Assembly: GCA_049964655.1 (NCBI GenBank)
Contig: JBMFXC010000001.1
Span: 1 to 64,000, forward strand
Direction: 5' to 3'
Source of the DNA: JAJZJT01 sp049964655
GTDB taxonomy: Bacteria; Actinomycetota; Acidimicrobiia; Acidimicrobiales; RAAP-2
DNA length: 64,000 bases
Part shown: positions 53,154 to 62,782 of the stretch, piece after piece
Layout: every line of letters begins with the position of its first letter
Numbering within the stretch: position 1 is the stretch's first letter
Made by a program: the position numbers and the translations under genes
Notes under the pieces: model-generated
Seen by the model: only the letters and a program-made list of their open reading frames with translations
What the model was told of the DNA's origin: nothing
The model's database searches: none

Positions 53154-54428
53154 GTGGTCACCGACGTCGCCCCGTTCGACCTGCCGCTCGCCCAGCTCCG
53201 CCGGCGGACGAGCGCCAAGTGGCAGGCTGCCGGGCCCGACGTGCTGCCGCTGTGGGTCGCCGAGATGGACGTCCTTCCACCACGACCCGTCGTCGAAGTG
53301 GTCCGAGGCGCCCTCGAGCTCGGTGACACCGGCTACGCCAACGGCACGGAGTACGCCGAGGCCTACGCCGCCTTCGCCGCCCGCCGCTGGGGGTTCGACG
53401 GCTTCGAGGTGGGCCGCTCGGCCATGGTTCCCGACGTCATGGTCGGGGTCGCCGAGGTCCTGAAGCTCGTCACCGGGCCAGGGGACGCCGTCGTGGTCAC
53501 CCCACCCGTCTACCCGCCGTTCTACGCCTTTACCGAGCACCTCGGCCGCCGTGTCGTCGAGGTGCCGCTCACCGTCGACGGTCGCCTCGACCTGCCGGAG
53601 CTGGCCGCGGCCTTCAGAGCGGCCACCTCCTCGGGACGGGCCGCCTTCCTCCTCTGCAACCCCCACAACCCGACCGGGACCGTCCACACACCGGTCGAGC
53701 TGGCCGCCGTCGCTGCCGCCGCCGAGGCCTCCGGCATACGAGTGGTCACCGACGAGATCCACGCCCCGCTCGTCCTGCCCGGAGCGACGTTCACCCCGTA
53801 CCTCGCCGTACCCGGAGCGAGCCGGGGGATCACGCTCGTCTCGGCGTCGAAGGCATGGAACCTCCCCGGCCTGAAGGCCGCCGTCGCCTTTGCCGGGCCG
53901 GACGCCGCCGACGACCTGGCGCGGCTCCCGGCCGAGGTGAGCCACGGACCCAGCCACCTCGGTGTCCTCGCCCACACCGCCGCCTTACGCCATGGCGAGG
54001 AGTGGCTCGACGCGCTCCTCTTAGGCCTCGACCGCAACCGGGCCCTCCTCGGCGACCTGCTGGCCGCCCACCTGCCATGGGTGCGGTGGGCACCAGGGGA
54101 GGCGACCTACCTGGCCTGGCTCGACTTCGCCGACCTGGCGACCACCCTGGCCGGCGAGGAAGGCGCCGCCATGGGCGACGTCGCTCCTCGAGGTGGGGCT
54201 GCGGCCTGGCTGCTCGAGCACGCCCGGGTCCTGCTCAGCACCGGGCCCGCCTTTGGACCCGGTGGCGAGCGCTGTGCTCGCCTCAACTTCGCCACCTCGG
54301 CCACCGTGCTGACCGAAGCGGTCGAGCGCATGGCCATCGCCGTGGGCGGTGGAGCCGACAGCCTTCAGGCGGGGCCGGGGCGGCCCTCTGGCCCACCGCC
54401 AGGTACGGGAGCACGGCCCCGCCGGTAA
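53154..54428 (+). CDS. PLP-dependent C-S lyase / aminotransferase, MalY/PatB type
   Basis: A 424-residue fold-type I PLP enzyme. The N-terminal motif WVAEMDVLPPRPV, TGYANGTEYAEAYA and the PLP contacts NPHNPTGTVH and TDEIHAPLVLPG are typical of MalY/PatB cystathionine beta-lyases. The Schiff-base lysine is in SASKAWNLPGLKAA. It would release pyruvate, ammonia and a thiol from cystathionine or cysteine conjugates. The Gly/Pro-rich last 30 residues overlap the convergent GT2 gene by 64 bases, so the true end may be in disordered sequence. Confidence 0.9.
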   Translation: MVTDVAPFDLPLAQLRRRTSAKWQAAGPDVLPLWVAEMDVLPPRPVVEVVRGALELGDTGYANGTEYAEAYAAFAARRWGFDGFEVGRSAMVPDVMVGVAEVLKLVTGPGDAVVVTPPVYPPFYAFTEHLGRRVVEVPLTVDGRLDLPELAAAFRAATSSGRAAFLLCNPHNPTGTVHTPVELAAVAAAAEASGIRVVTDEIHAPLVLPGATFTPYLAVPGASRGITLVSASKAWNLPGLKAAVAFAGPDAADDLARLPAEVSHGPSHLGVLAHTAALRHGEEWLDALLLGLDRNRALLGDLLAAHLPWVRWAPGEATYLAWLDFADLATTLAGEEGAAMGDVAPRGGAAAWLLEHARVLLSTGPAFGPGGERCARLNFATSATVLTEAVERMAIAVGGGADSLQAGPGRPSGPPPGTGARPRR

Positions 54429-55219
54429 CGATGCAGGACCCGGAGCCGGACGAAGATGGCGAGCGTGTCGACCAGCATGACCCCGACGGCCCGGAGGGAG
54501 ATGGTGCTGCGGAACCGCTCTTCGATCCGCACTGGCGCTTCGAACAGGCGGTCGTAGCCGAGGCTGTGGGCCACGGCGATCAGCTCGAGGTCGAAGGCGA
54601 AGCGGCGCTCGACCAGCAGCGGGAGGACCGAGGCGATCACCTCGCGCTTGACAAGCTTGAGGCCGACCTGGGTGTCTCGCACGTCGAGGCGGAACAGCGC
54701 CCGGATGAGCGCCTGGTAGCCCACCGAGTACAGCCGTCGGAGCGGTGGGTAGGACACCGCCGACATCGGGTGCCGCTTGCTCCCGAGGATGATGTCCGGC
54801 TCGTAGAGGCGCATCAGGGTGACAAAGGGCGTCAGCAGCTCGGGGGACAGGTCACCGTCGGCGTCGAGGAAGCCGAGGTACCGTCCGTGCCCCATGGACA
54901 ACCCCACCTGGAGTGCCTGGCCCTTGCCCTCGTTGCGTCCGAGCTCGACCTGTCGGACGACCTCCTCCGGCAGACCGACGAGCGACAGCTGACTTCCGTC
55001 GGTCGACCCGTCGGAGACGGTGATGATCTCGAACGTCACTCCCGCTTCACGCAGCACCTCGGCCGTCCGCTCGACCGTCGTCCGCAGCCGTGCGCCCGGG
55101 TTGTAGTAGGGAACGACGATGCTCACGTCCAGCGTGGCAGGTCTCCCCAGCTCGCCGTCCCCGGCGTCGTCGGTTGCCCGACCGGGCGTGCGGTCAGCGG
55201 AGGAGAGGTGGTCGCTCAT
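54365..55219 (-). CDS. Glycosyltransferase, GT2 family (dolichol/polyprenyl-phosphate type)
   Basis: A 284-residue GT-A enzyme. VSIVVPYYNPGARLRTTVER, EIITVSDGSTDGS and the metal-binding FLDADGDLSP match dolichyl-phosphate glucosyl/mannosyltransferase-like GT2 proteins. A C-terminal amphipathic or membrane segment (ISLRAVGVMLVDTLAIFVRL) suggests membrane association. Probably loads a sugar on polyprenyl phosphate. ATG 55219 chosen; a GTG 15 bases upstream is also possible. Confidence 0.88.
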   Translation of the reverse strand: MSDHLSSADRTPGRATDDAGDGELGRPATLDVSIVVPYYNPGARLRTTVERTAEVLREAGVTFEIITVSDGSTDGSQLSLVGLPEEVVRQVELGRNEGKGQALQVGLSMGHGRYLGFLDADGDLSPELLTPFVTLMRLYEPDIILGSKRHPMSAVSYPPLRRLYSVGYQALIRALFRLDVRDTQVGLKLVKREVIASVLPLLVERRFAFDLELIAVAHSLGYDRLFEAPVRIEERFRSTISLRAVGVMLVDTLAIFVRLRVLHRYRRGRAPVPGGGPEGRPGPA

Positions 55220-55295
55220 GACGGGGTGCGGCACCAGTTCGGAGGAACGGGCACCGTGAGCAGGGAGCGCAGCTGATCGTCAGGTACGCACCCAG

Positions 55296-55367
55296 AGGCG
55301 GCGGGCGGAATCGAACCGCCGTACGGGGCTTTGCAGGCCCCTGCCTAAACCACTCGGCCACGCCGCC
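55296..55367 (-). tRNA. tRNA-Cys (GCA)
   Basis: On the minus strand, acceptor GGCGGCG/CGCCGCC, anticodon stem GGGGC/GCCCC around CTGCAAA and T arm GGCGG-TTCGATT-CCGCC pair fully. Anticodon GCA and discriminator U (typical of tRNA-Cys) agree. CCA is not encoded. Confidence 0.95.
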
Positions 55368-55418
55368 TGGGATGTCGGAGCAGCCTACCGTTCCTGACGC
55401 GGTGCTTGAATCTGCACC

Positions 55419-56444
55419 ATGCGCATCGGCATCGTCGCCCCACCGTGGGCGCCCGTCCCGCCCACCCTCTACGGCGGCATCGAGGTGGTCGTCGACCAGT
55501 TGGCACGAGGCCTCTCGGCCATCGGGCACGACGTGGTGCTCTACGCCACCGGCGACTCCACCTGCCCCGTCGAGCGTCGTTGGGTCCTCCCCGAGGCCGA
55601 GGGCATGCGCATCGGCCAGGTGGTACCGGAGCTCCGCCACGTCGTCCACGCCTACGAGGCGCTCGGGGACTGCGACGTCGTCCACGACCACACCGTCGCC
55701 GGACCCTTCTACGCCGAGCGGTTCCCGGGCCTCCCGGTGGTCACCACCGTCCACGGTCCGTTCGGCTCCGAGCTGGGTGACCTCTACCGTGCCCTGACGC
55801 CTCACGTCTCCATCGTGGCCATCTCGCATGCCCAGCGACGTGCCGCCCCTGACGTCCCGGTGGCCCGGGTCATCCACCACGGTGTCGACCCCGCTGCCTT
55901 CCCTGTCGGCGACGGCGCCGGCGACGGCGACGGCCCCTACGCCCTCTTCCTCGGCAGGATGTCCCCCGACAAGGGTGCACACCGAGCGATCGCGGTGGCG
56001 CGGGCAGCCGGATGGCGCCTCCTGCTGGCGGCCAAGCTCCGCGAGCCCGCCGAGCACCGGTACTTCGACGAGCATGTCGGACCGCTCCTCGACACCGACG
56101 CCGTCTACCTCGGCGAGGTCTCCCACGAACGCAAGCTCGAGCTGCTCGCCGGGGCGGCGGCGCTCCTGTTCCCCATCCGCTGGAACGAACCCTTCGGCAT
56201 GGTCATGGTCGAAGCCATGGCCTGCGGGACGCCCGTGCTCGCCTTCCCCGAGGGGGCCGCACCCGAGGTGGTCCGTGACGGGAGCACCGGGTTCCTCTGC
56301 GGCGACGAGGCGGCGATGGCCGATGCGCTCACCCGGGTCGGCGATCTCGACCGGACGGCCTGTCGAGCCGCCGTCGAAGGGTACTTCTCGATGGAGCGGA
56401 TGGTCGCCGAGCACGTCGAGCTCTACGCCAGCCTGACCCGCTGA
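55419..56444 (+). CDS. Glycosyltransferase, GT4 family
   Basis: A 341-residue GT-B enzyme. RIGIVAPPWAPVPPTLYGGI and VVDQLARGLSAIGHDVVLY open the acceptor domain; ALFLGRMSPDKGAHRAIAVA opens the donor domain and NEPFGMVMVEAMACGTPVLA is the nucleotide-sugar motif. Related to glycosyltransferases of trehalose or lipid glycosylation; product unknown. ATG 55419. Confidence 0.92.
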   Translation: MRIGIVAPPWAPVPPTLYGGIEVVVDQLARGLSAIGHDVVLYATGDSTCPVERRWVLPEAEGMRIGQVVPELRHVVHAYEALGDCDVVHDHTVAGPFYAERFPGLPVVTTVHGPFGSELGDLYRALTPHVSIVAISHAQRRAAPDVPVARVIHHGVDPAAFPVGDGAGDGDGPYALFLGRMSPDKGAHRAIAVARAAGWRLLLAAKLREPAEHRYFDEHVGPLLDTDAVYLGEVSHERKLELLAGAAALLFPIRWNEPFGMVMVEAMACGTPVLAFPEGAAPEVVRDGSTGFLCGDEAAMADALTRVGDLDRTACRAAVEGYFSMERMVAEHVELYASLTR

Positions 56445-56678
56445 GGCCTGGTCAGCTCGGGTCAGCTCAGGCGTGGCCAGCTCCGGCCTGGCCCGAAGTA
56501 CGTACGGGTACCAGGCGCCGGCGGCCGCGCCGCCCTGCCGTGCGCAGGCCGCTCCTGGGTGAACGGCGCTCCACGCCGCTGTGCGCCACCGCTGCTACCC
56601 CCAACACCGCTCACCAGGCCCGGCCCACTACGCTCTGTGCTCGTGCAGCACCAGCCCGGTCCGACTGATCGGCACGTC

Positions 56679-58181
56679 ATGGTCACGGCCGTCCGGATCG
56701 CCTTCCTCATCTACGCCACCATCCCCGTCTACGCGGCGTCGGTCCTCCTCTACCGCCGACCGGCCTTCCGCTGGTACTCGACCGGGTTGGAGGTCGGCCT
56801 GATCGGCGTCATGATCGCCTGCACCGCCTGGGACCTCCACCGGCTCCGAGGCGAACGCCCCGATGCCCTGCGCCCGTGGTTCTCGCTCCTGCAGATCGTC
56901 GTCGCCATCGCCACGGTGCTCGTGGTCAACCTGACCGCGGGGGGCCTGACCGGCACCTACTACGTCCTCTTCCTCCTTCCCATCATCGCCGCGGCTGTGG
57001 TGGGCACCCGACAGATGCTGACGCTCACGTGGGCGCTCTGCCTCGCTGCCCTGGGCATCGTGCTCGCCAACCGGCACGTGCCCGGCATCGACACCCTGGC
57101 ATGGACACTTGCCGTGCACGCTGCCGCGTGGGGCGCCACCGGTGGGGCCGTCCACCTCGCCGTGCGACAGTTCGTCGACGCGCTGGGCACCTCGGACTCG
57201 CTCGCCGAGCTCGCCACCGTGGCCGGTGCCGAAGACAGCTGGCCTGCGGGCATCGCCCCCTGCCTGCCCATCCTGGCGCGCGCCGTCCGTGCCAACCACG
57301 TCGCCGTCTTCGCTGCCGCTGCGAACGAGCCCCTGGCTCTGGTAGCCGGCGATGGCAACGCCGCCACGAGGGCCTTGCTCGAGAGCGCCCGGCGCGTCCG
57401 CGACGGCGGTCGTCCTGCCGCTGCCGGCCAGTGGACCCTCGCACCCAGCCGCTCGCAGTCGGGCACCGACATCGTCGTCGCCGTGTCCCGCCGCCCGGCC
57501 TCCACGACCTTGCGGATGGGAACCTCTGACCTGCGGGCCGCCGCGGTGATGGCCGCCCAGCTCCTGGCCGGCCTGGCCGACCGGTCCTCCCTCATCGACG
57601 GCCTGCGGGCCGCCGCGGCAACCGATCCCCTCACCGGGCTGCCCAATCGCCGGTTCCTCGGCGACCTCCTGGCCCGCAGCGTGGCCCAGGCGTCGCGGTC
57701 GCGACGACCCCTCACCGTCGCCATCGTCGATGCCGACCACTTCAAGGAGGTGAACGACCACTTCGGCCATCTGGCCGGTGATCGGGTCCTCCAAGCCCTC
57801 GCCACTACCCTGGTCGCCGGGGTGCGTCGCTCCGACGTCGTGGCTCGCTACGGCGGCGAGGAGTTCTGCTTGGTGCTACCGGACACCGACGAGGACTCGG
57901 CTCGCCTGCTCGCCGAGGACCTCCGTCGCCGTGTGGGTGCCGCCTTGGCCCAGTTCGTCGCCGAGCGCATCGTCCCTGCCCGCACCGCTCCGGCCCCTCC
58001 CTCGGCCGCGAAGCGGACCGGCAACGGGCCCTCGATCGTCACGATCTCCATCGGGTTGGCCCAGTGGTTCCCCGGTGAGTCAGCCGAGCACCTGGTCGCC
58101 CGGGCCGACCGGGCGCTCTACCAGGCCAAGGAAGCCGGCCGGAACACGGTCATGGTCGATCCCCTGCGGGCCGCCAGCTGA
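56679..58181 (+). CDS. Membrane diguanylate cyclase (GGDEF)
   Basis: A 500-residue protein. About six N-terminal helices (VRIAFLIYATIPVYAASVLL through WTLAVHAAAWGATGGAV) are followed by a GAF-like region and a GGDEF domain with RYGGEEFCLVLP. The RxxD inhibitory site (RRSD) is five residues upstream. DPLTGLPNRRFLGDLLARS and VDADHFKEVNDHFGHLAGD bind the GTP and metal, so it should make cyclic di-GMP. Start uncertain: earlier GTG codons at 56637 and 56643 are possible; ATG 56679 precedes TM1. Confidence 0.9.
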   Translation: MVTAVRIAFLIYATIPVYAASVLLYRRPAFRWYSTGLEVGLIGVMIACTAWDLHRLRGERPDALRPWFSLLQIVVAIATVLVVNLTAGGLTGTYYVLFLLPIIAAAVVGTRQMLTLTWALCLAALGIVLANRHVPGIDTLAWTLAVHAAAWGATGGAVHLAVRQFVDALGTSDSLAELATVAGAEDSWPAGIAPCLPILARAVRANHVAVFAAAANEPLALVAGDGNAATRALLESARRVRDGGRPAAAGQWTLAPSRSQSGTDIVVAVSRRPASTTLRMGTSDLRAAAVMAAQLLAGLADRSSLIDGLRAAAATDPLTGLPNRRFLGDLLARSVAQASRSRRPLTVAIVDADHFKEVNDHFGHLAGDRVLQALATTLVAGVRRSDVVARYGGEEFCLVLPDTDEDSARLLAEDLRRRVGAALAQFVAERIVPARTAPAPPSAAKRTGNGPSIVTISIGLAQWFPGESAEHLVARADRALYQAKEAGRNTVMVDPLRAAS

Positions 58182-58300
58182 CCAGGCCTCCTCCACCACC
58201 CGGGCCCCCTCCACCACCGGAGTGTCCGGCTCAGCCCTCACTCCAGCTCGGTCGATCCCCAGGCCTGGCCGGCCGACGGTCCCCGGCGTTTCCAGCCGGT

Positions 58301-58549
58301 TCAGCGGTGCCGACGGACCAACAGGCCCACCACGGCGGCGATGACGGCGATGACCACCACTGCCTTGATGGCGAACCACACCAGGCCGACGAGCATGTGG
58401 AGGACGACCACCGCCACGACCACGGCCACGACGACGGCGCCGGCCACCAGCACGGCGTCGAGCACGCGCAGCCCTGCGCCGTGTCTCCGCACGGGGGCAC
58501 CTCCCTCGCTGGCCGACCGCACGTCGAGGGCTTCGTTCTTGCGTGCCAT
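58301..58549 (-). CDS. Small membrane protein (82 aa)
   Basis: An 82-residue protein with a hydrophilic N-terminus (MARKNEALDVRSASEGGAPV) and two helices (VLVAGAVVVAVVVAVVVLHM; AIKAVVVIAVIAAVVGLLVR). No family is recognised. Convergent with the diguanylate cyclase and divergent from glnD, from which it is separated by 55 bases. Confidence 0.6.
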   Translation of the reverse strand: MARKNEALDVRSASEGGAPVRRHGAGLRVLDAVLVAGAVVVAVVVAVVVLHMLVGLVWFAIKAVVVIAVIAAVVGLLVRRHR

Positions 58550-58604
58550 ACGACCAGGGTACCCACCACCCCGCCACAGGGGACCGCGGTGGTAGGTTCC
58601 GTCG

Positions 58605-60959
58605 ATGTCCCTGCGCGCCGAGCGCGCCGTCCTCCTCGAGCGCACCGACTTGGTAGGCGAGGCGTTCTGCTCCGCCTACACCGCCGCCGCCGACCGGTGG
58701 TTGGCCGGGCTCTTCCAACAGGCTGCCCGAGGGGACGACCGAGGGATCGCCCTACTGGCGGTCGGTGGCTACGGGCGCAGTGAGCTCTGCCCTGCCAGCG
58801 ACCTCGACGTCCTCCTCCTCCACCGGGGCGGTCGGGACGTCTCGGCCATGGCCGAGCAGCTCTGGTACCCGGTGTGGGACGACGGCATCTCCCTCGACCA
58901 CAGCGTCCGTCGACCGCGCCAGGCGCTCGAGGTTGCCCAAGACGACCTTCCGGTCGCCCTCGGCCTGCTCGACGCTCGCCTGGTGGCCGGCGAGGCGCGG
59001 CTTGCCCATGCCTTCCTCGCCGATGCCCGTGCCCAGTGGTCCCGGCAGCGCCCTCCCCGACTCGAGGAGCTCGCCGAGCTGCAGCGAGCCCGCCATGCCG
59101 AGCACGGCGACGTCGCGTTCCTGCTCGAACCGGACTTGAAGGAAGGCCACGGGGGGCTCCGCGACACGAGCGGCCTCGACGCCCTGTTGCTCGCCGTCCC
59201 CCGGCTCGCCGACTACGTCGACACCGTGGCCGTGGCGAGCGCCCGTTCCACCCTTCTCGCCGCCCGCGTCGAGCTGCACCGGCGGGCCGGGCGCGAGCTC
59301 AACACCCTGGTCCTCCAAGAGCAAGAAGCCGTCGCTGTCCGGCTTGGCCTGGCCGACGGTGACGCCTTGATGCACCGGATCGCCGCCGCCGGCCGGACCA
59401 TCGCCTGGGAGAGCGACGATGCCTGGCGACGCCTCGCAGCCTGGTCCCGCCATGGCGGGCACCGGCGCGGGTTCGGCCGCCGGTCCATCGAGCCACCCGA
59501 CAGCGAGGGAGCGGCCGTGCCGGTCGACGGCGAAGCGGGCGTCGGCCTCGTGGACGGAGAAGTCACGCTCCTGCCCGACGCCGATCTCTCCGACCCTTCC
59601 CTCGCCCTCCGCCTCGCCGCTGTCGCTGCGGAACGGGACGAGCCCGTCGAACGCTCCGCTCTCAACCTGCTCGGCCGGAGGTCGCCCGCTCCGCCGGAGC
59701 CGTGGCCAGCCGCCGTGCGCGACCAGTTCGTCCGCGTGCTGTCGGCAGGTGAGCCTGCCGTCGCCGTCCTCGAGGCGCTCGACCGCCGGGGCATCCTCGC
59801 TCGCTACCTCCCCGAATGGCGCGACGTCCGCAACAAGCCTCAGCGGAACCCCTATCACCGCTTCACCGTCGACCGACACCTCCTCGAAGCCACCGCGACC
59901 GCCGCCCGCCTGGCCGGTCGAGTCCAGCGAAGCGACCTCCTCCTCGTCGGGACCCTCCTCCACGACCTGGGCAAGGGCTACCCGGGCGACCACACCGACG
60001 TCGGAGTCGAGCTCGCCCGTCGCGTGGGGTCTCGCATGGGGTTCCCTCCCCCTGACGTCGAGGTGCTCACCGATCTCGTCGGCCTCCACCTCCTGCTCCC
60101 CGAGATGGCCACCAGGCGCGACCTCGACGATCCGACCACCGCTCAGCGCGTCGCCGAAGAAGTCGGGAGCCGGGACACGCTCGAGCTGCTTGCCGTGCTC
60201 GTAGAAGCCGACGGACGCGCCACCGGTCCCACGGCGTGGGGTCCGTGGAAAGCGGGCCTCGTCGCTCAGCTCGTCGAGCGGACCGACCGCGCCCTCGCCG
60301 GTGACGCGGCGAGCCCACCGGCACCTCGGATCGTCGACGTCCACCGGGAGGTGATGGAGGCGGTCCGCGACACCGGTCGGCCCGTGCTGCAGGTCGCCGA
60401 CCCGTGGGTGACCGTGGTGGCGCCCGACCGGCCCGGGCTGCTTGCCGAGGTGACGGGCGTCCTCGCTCTCCACGGGTTGAACGTCCGTTCCGCCGACATC
60501 GACGGAGCGGACGGCGTGGCCGTGGAGGTCTTCGCCGTCGAACCACAACGGGGCCGCTGGCCCACCGCACCAGAGCTCTCTGCCGACCTCGACGCCGTCA
60601 TGGCCGGCACCCTCGACCTCGACGCCCGGTTGGACGAGCGAGCCCGCACCTACCGCGGGGCACGTCGTGCGGTGACACCGCAGTTGGTGACCACCACCGT
60701 CACCGTCGACAACCAGGCCTCGGCGACGGCGACCGTCGTCGAGGTGCGGGCCGAAGACCTGGTCGGACAGCTCCACCGCATCACCCGGGCACTCGTCGAG
60801 TGTCGGCTGGATGTCATCTCGGCCCGGGCCTCCACCTTCGGCCCGGCCGTCGTTGACGCGTTCTACGTGCGTGACGAGCACGGGGGCAAGCTGCTCGATC
60901 CGCAGGTGGTCACCCACCTCGAGCAGGCAGTGCGCGCTCGGGTGGCCACCGAGCTCTGA
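58605..60959 (+). CDS. glnD: [Protein-PII] uridylyltransferase GlnD
   Basis: A 784-residue nitrogen sensor. The nucleotidyltransferase site is VGGYGRSELCPASDLDVLLL (Gly54-Gly55, Asp66, Asp68). An HD domain has LLVGTLLHDLGKGYPGDHTD at about 445-463. Two C-terminal ACT domains (WVTVVAPDRPGLLAEVTGVL and TVVEVRAEDLVGQLHRIT) bind glutamine. It adds or removes nucleotides from PII according to glutamine level. In actinobacteria the group is often AMP. No PII or amtB gene is in the window; length is near the usual 780-890. Confidence 0.94.
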   Translation: MSLRAERAVLLERTDLVGEAFCSAYTAAADRWLAGLFQQAARGDDRGIALLAVGGYGRSELCPASDLDVLLLHRGGRDVSAMAEQLWYPVWDDGISLDHSVRRPRQALEVAQDDLPVALGLLDARLVAGEARLAHAFLADARAQWSRQRPPRLEELAELQRARHAEHGDVAFLLEPDLKEGHGGLRDTSGLDALLLAVPRLADYVDTVAVASARSTLLAARVELHRRAGRELNTLVLQEQEAVAVRLGLADGDALMHRIAAAGRTIAWESDDAWRRLAAWSRHGGHRRGFGRRSIEPPDSEGAAVPVDGEAGVGLVDGEVTLLPDADLSDPSLALRLAAVAAERDEPVERSALNLLGRRSPAPPEPWPAAVRDQFVRVLSAGEPAVAVLEALDRRGILARYLPEWRDVRNKPQRNPYHRFTVDRHLLEATATAARLAGRVQRSDLLLVGTLLHDLGKGYPGDHTDVGVELARRVGSRMGFPPPDVEVLTDLVGLHLLLPEMATRRDLDDPTTAQRVAEEVGSRDTLELLAVLVEADGRATGPTAWGPWKAGLVAQLVERTDRALAGDAASPPAPRIVDVHREVMEAVRDTGRPVLQVADPWVTVVAPDRPGLLAEVTGVLALHGLNVRSADIDGADGVAVEVFAVEPQRGRWPTAPELSADLDAVMAGTLDLDARLDERARTYRGARRAVTPQLVTTTVTVDNQASATATVVEVRAEDLVGQLHRITRALVECRLDVISARASTFGPAVVDAFYVRDEHGGKLLDPQVVTHLEQAVRARVATEL

Positions 60960-61034
60960 GACCGCTCCTCGTCGAGGTGGCGACGCCATCCGCCGCGCAC
61001 CTGCCTCGGGCTCCAGCGTCTCGGGCTCCAGCGC

Positions 61035-61244
61035 CTCGGGCGACGGTCGCTCCGGGCGACGGTCGCTCCGGGTCTCCGGACGGCTAGCCNNNNNNNNNNN
61101 NNNNNNNNNNNNNNNNNNNNNNNNNNNNNNNNNNNNNNNNNNNNNNNNNNNNNNNNNNNNNNNNNNNNNNNNNNNNNNNNNNNNNNNNNCTCGGGCGACG
61201 GTCGCTCCGGGCGACGGTCGCTCCGGGTCTCCGGACGGCTAGCC
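61035..61244. repeat. 55-bp direct repeat flanking an assembly gap
   Basis: The 55 bases at 61035-61089 are identical to 61190-61244, directly on either side of the gap. Inside each copy a 16-bp unit (CGGGCGACGGTCGCTC) is present twice. An exact match of 55 bases at two contig ends is what a de Bruijn assembler with k=55 leaves when it fails to join them. Confidence 0.9.
61090..61189. other. Assembly gap (100 N)
   Basis: A 100-N placeholder between identical 55-base ends. Probably no sequence is missing here; see the repeat. Confidence 0.95.
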
Positions 61245-61266
61245 TTGGCCGCGGAGGGAGGTACCC

Positions 61267-62445
61267 ATGCCTGGATCACACACTCGTCGTTCGCGCCATG
61301 CCAACGGCAACGGGGCGCGGAACGGGCGCGGCTGGGTGACCGCCATCGTCGTTGCCTCGGTAGCCGTGGTCGCCGTCGGCATCGCCGCGGTCGTCGTACG
61401 ACCGACCTCGTCTGGGACGGCCGCCTCGACCGCAACCACCAACGGTGCCGTGGAGGCATCCAAGCACGTCGGCCCCTTCACCGTCGTCGCCACCTCGCCG
61501 ACCACCGGATCGACGGGCGTGGCCACCGACGCGTCGGTCACCGTCACCTTCTCGGCGCCAGTGGCCCCGACGTCACCAGCGCCGTCCCTGTCCCCGGCCG
61601 TCGCCGGCACGTGGCAGCTGCTCTCACCGACGACCTACGCCTTCGTGGCCGCCGCTCCCTTCGTGCCCTCGACGACCGAGACGGTGACCATCCCGGGCGG
61701 TGCGCACGGTGTGGCGTCGACCACCGGACAGCACCTGGCGGCGTCGACGACCGACACCTTCACCGTGGCCATCGGCACCTACCTCCGTCTGCAGCAGCTC
61801 CTCGCCGAGACGGGCTACCTTCCGCTGACCTTCACACCCTCTGCTCCGCTCGTCAACCCGGCCCTCGCCGCCGAGCCCCAAGAGGGGACCTTCTCGTGGA
61901 AGTGGGCTCCGCCGTCGTACCTCGCCTCGCTGTGGACCCCGGGCAGCGCCAACGTCATCACCCAGGGTGCCGTCATGAGCTTCGAGGACCACAACGAGCT
62001 GGCCACCGACGGCATCGCCGGACCCCAGGTATGGCAGAAGCTGCTCGCCGACGTGGCCACCGGCACGGTCGACCCGTCGCCGTACAACTACGTCTACGTG
62101 TCGAAGAACCTGCCCGAGACGGCAACCGTCTACAGCAACGGACGGGAGGTGTACTCGACGCTGGCCAACACCGGTGTCCCGGGGGCCGTCACCGCCTCGG
62201 GCACCTACCCCGTCTACCTCCGGTACAAGGTGACCACGATGACGGGGACGAACCCGAACGGCACCCACTACCACGACACGGGGATCCCCTGGGTGAGCTA
62301 CTTCAACGGCGGTGACGCCCTCCACGGCTTCGTCCGGGCCTCGTACGGCTTCCCCCAGAGCAACGGGTGCGTGGAGATGCCACCGGCCCACGCCGCCGTC
62401 GTCTACCCGCTGACGCCGATCGGGACGCTCGTCACGATCTCCTGA
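61267..62445 (+). CDS. L,D-transpeptidase (YkuD domain) with Ig-like domain
   Basis: A 392-residue secreted enzyme. A basic N-terminus and one helix (VTAIVVASVAVVAVGIAAVV) are followed by an Ig-like domain (TVVATSPTTGSTGVATDASV) and a YkuD domain. The catalytic motif is HGF at His353 and SNGCVEM with Cys368, where the usual SHGC has Asn for His. It makes 3-3 cross-links in peptidoglycan or attaches proteins. Similar to actinobacterial Ldt with one or two Ig domains. ATG 61267 follows GGAGGTACCC. Confidence 0.9.
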   Translation: MPGSHTRRSRHANGNGARNGRGWVTAIVVASVAVVAVGIAAVVVRPTSSGTAASTATTNGAVEASKHVGPFTVVATSPTTGSTGVATDASVTVTFSAPVAPTSPAPSLSPAVAGTWQLLSPTTYAFVAAAPFVPSTTETVTIPGGAHGVASTTGQHLAASTTDTFTVAIGTYLRLQQLLAETGYLPLTFTPSAPLVNPALAAEPQEGTFSWKWAPPSYLASLWTPGSANVITQGAVMSFEDHNELATDGIAGPQVWQKLLADVATGTVDPSPYNYVYVSKNLPETATVYSNGREVYSTLANTGVPGAVTASGTYPVYLRYKVTTMTGTNPNGTHYHDTGIPWVSYFNGGDALHGFVRASYGFPQSNGCVEMPPAHAAVVYPLTPIGTLVTIS

Positions 62446-62782
62446 CCCCGCCTCGACCGTCCCGCCAGCCGGACGAACCCCCGAACGAGCTGGCCTTTTG
62501 GGCAGCCACGACGATCGGCACTCGACAGCGGCGGTCAGACCGGGCAGAATTGCGTTGTTGCGTGTTTGAATACTCACTATTCGCGGTCGATGACCGCAGC
62601 GCGGCCATGAGGGCTCGGCGCGTCGGCGACGACGGGGCGGGACGAGTGGTGTCGGCAGGGGTGCTCGACGGCCGGATCCGGCCGGCGGGGCATCGGCCGG
62701 GCACCGCCAGTCCGCACGCCCTGGCGTCTCCGGGTCGCCGGGAGCTCGCCTCAGGGCTACGCCCAAGGGGAAGGGAACGACG
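62446..62782. other. Intergenic region
   Basis: About 340 bases without a supported gene. An AT-richer stretch at 62545-62590 (GTTGCGTGTTTGAATACTC) is a likely promoter for the DUF4388 gene that follows. Confidence 0.4.
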
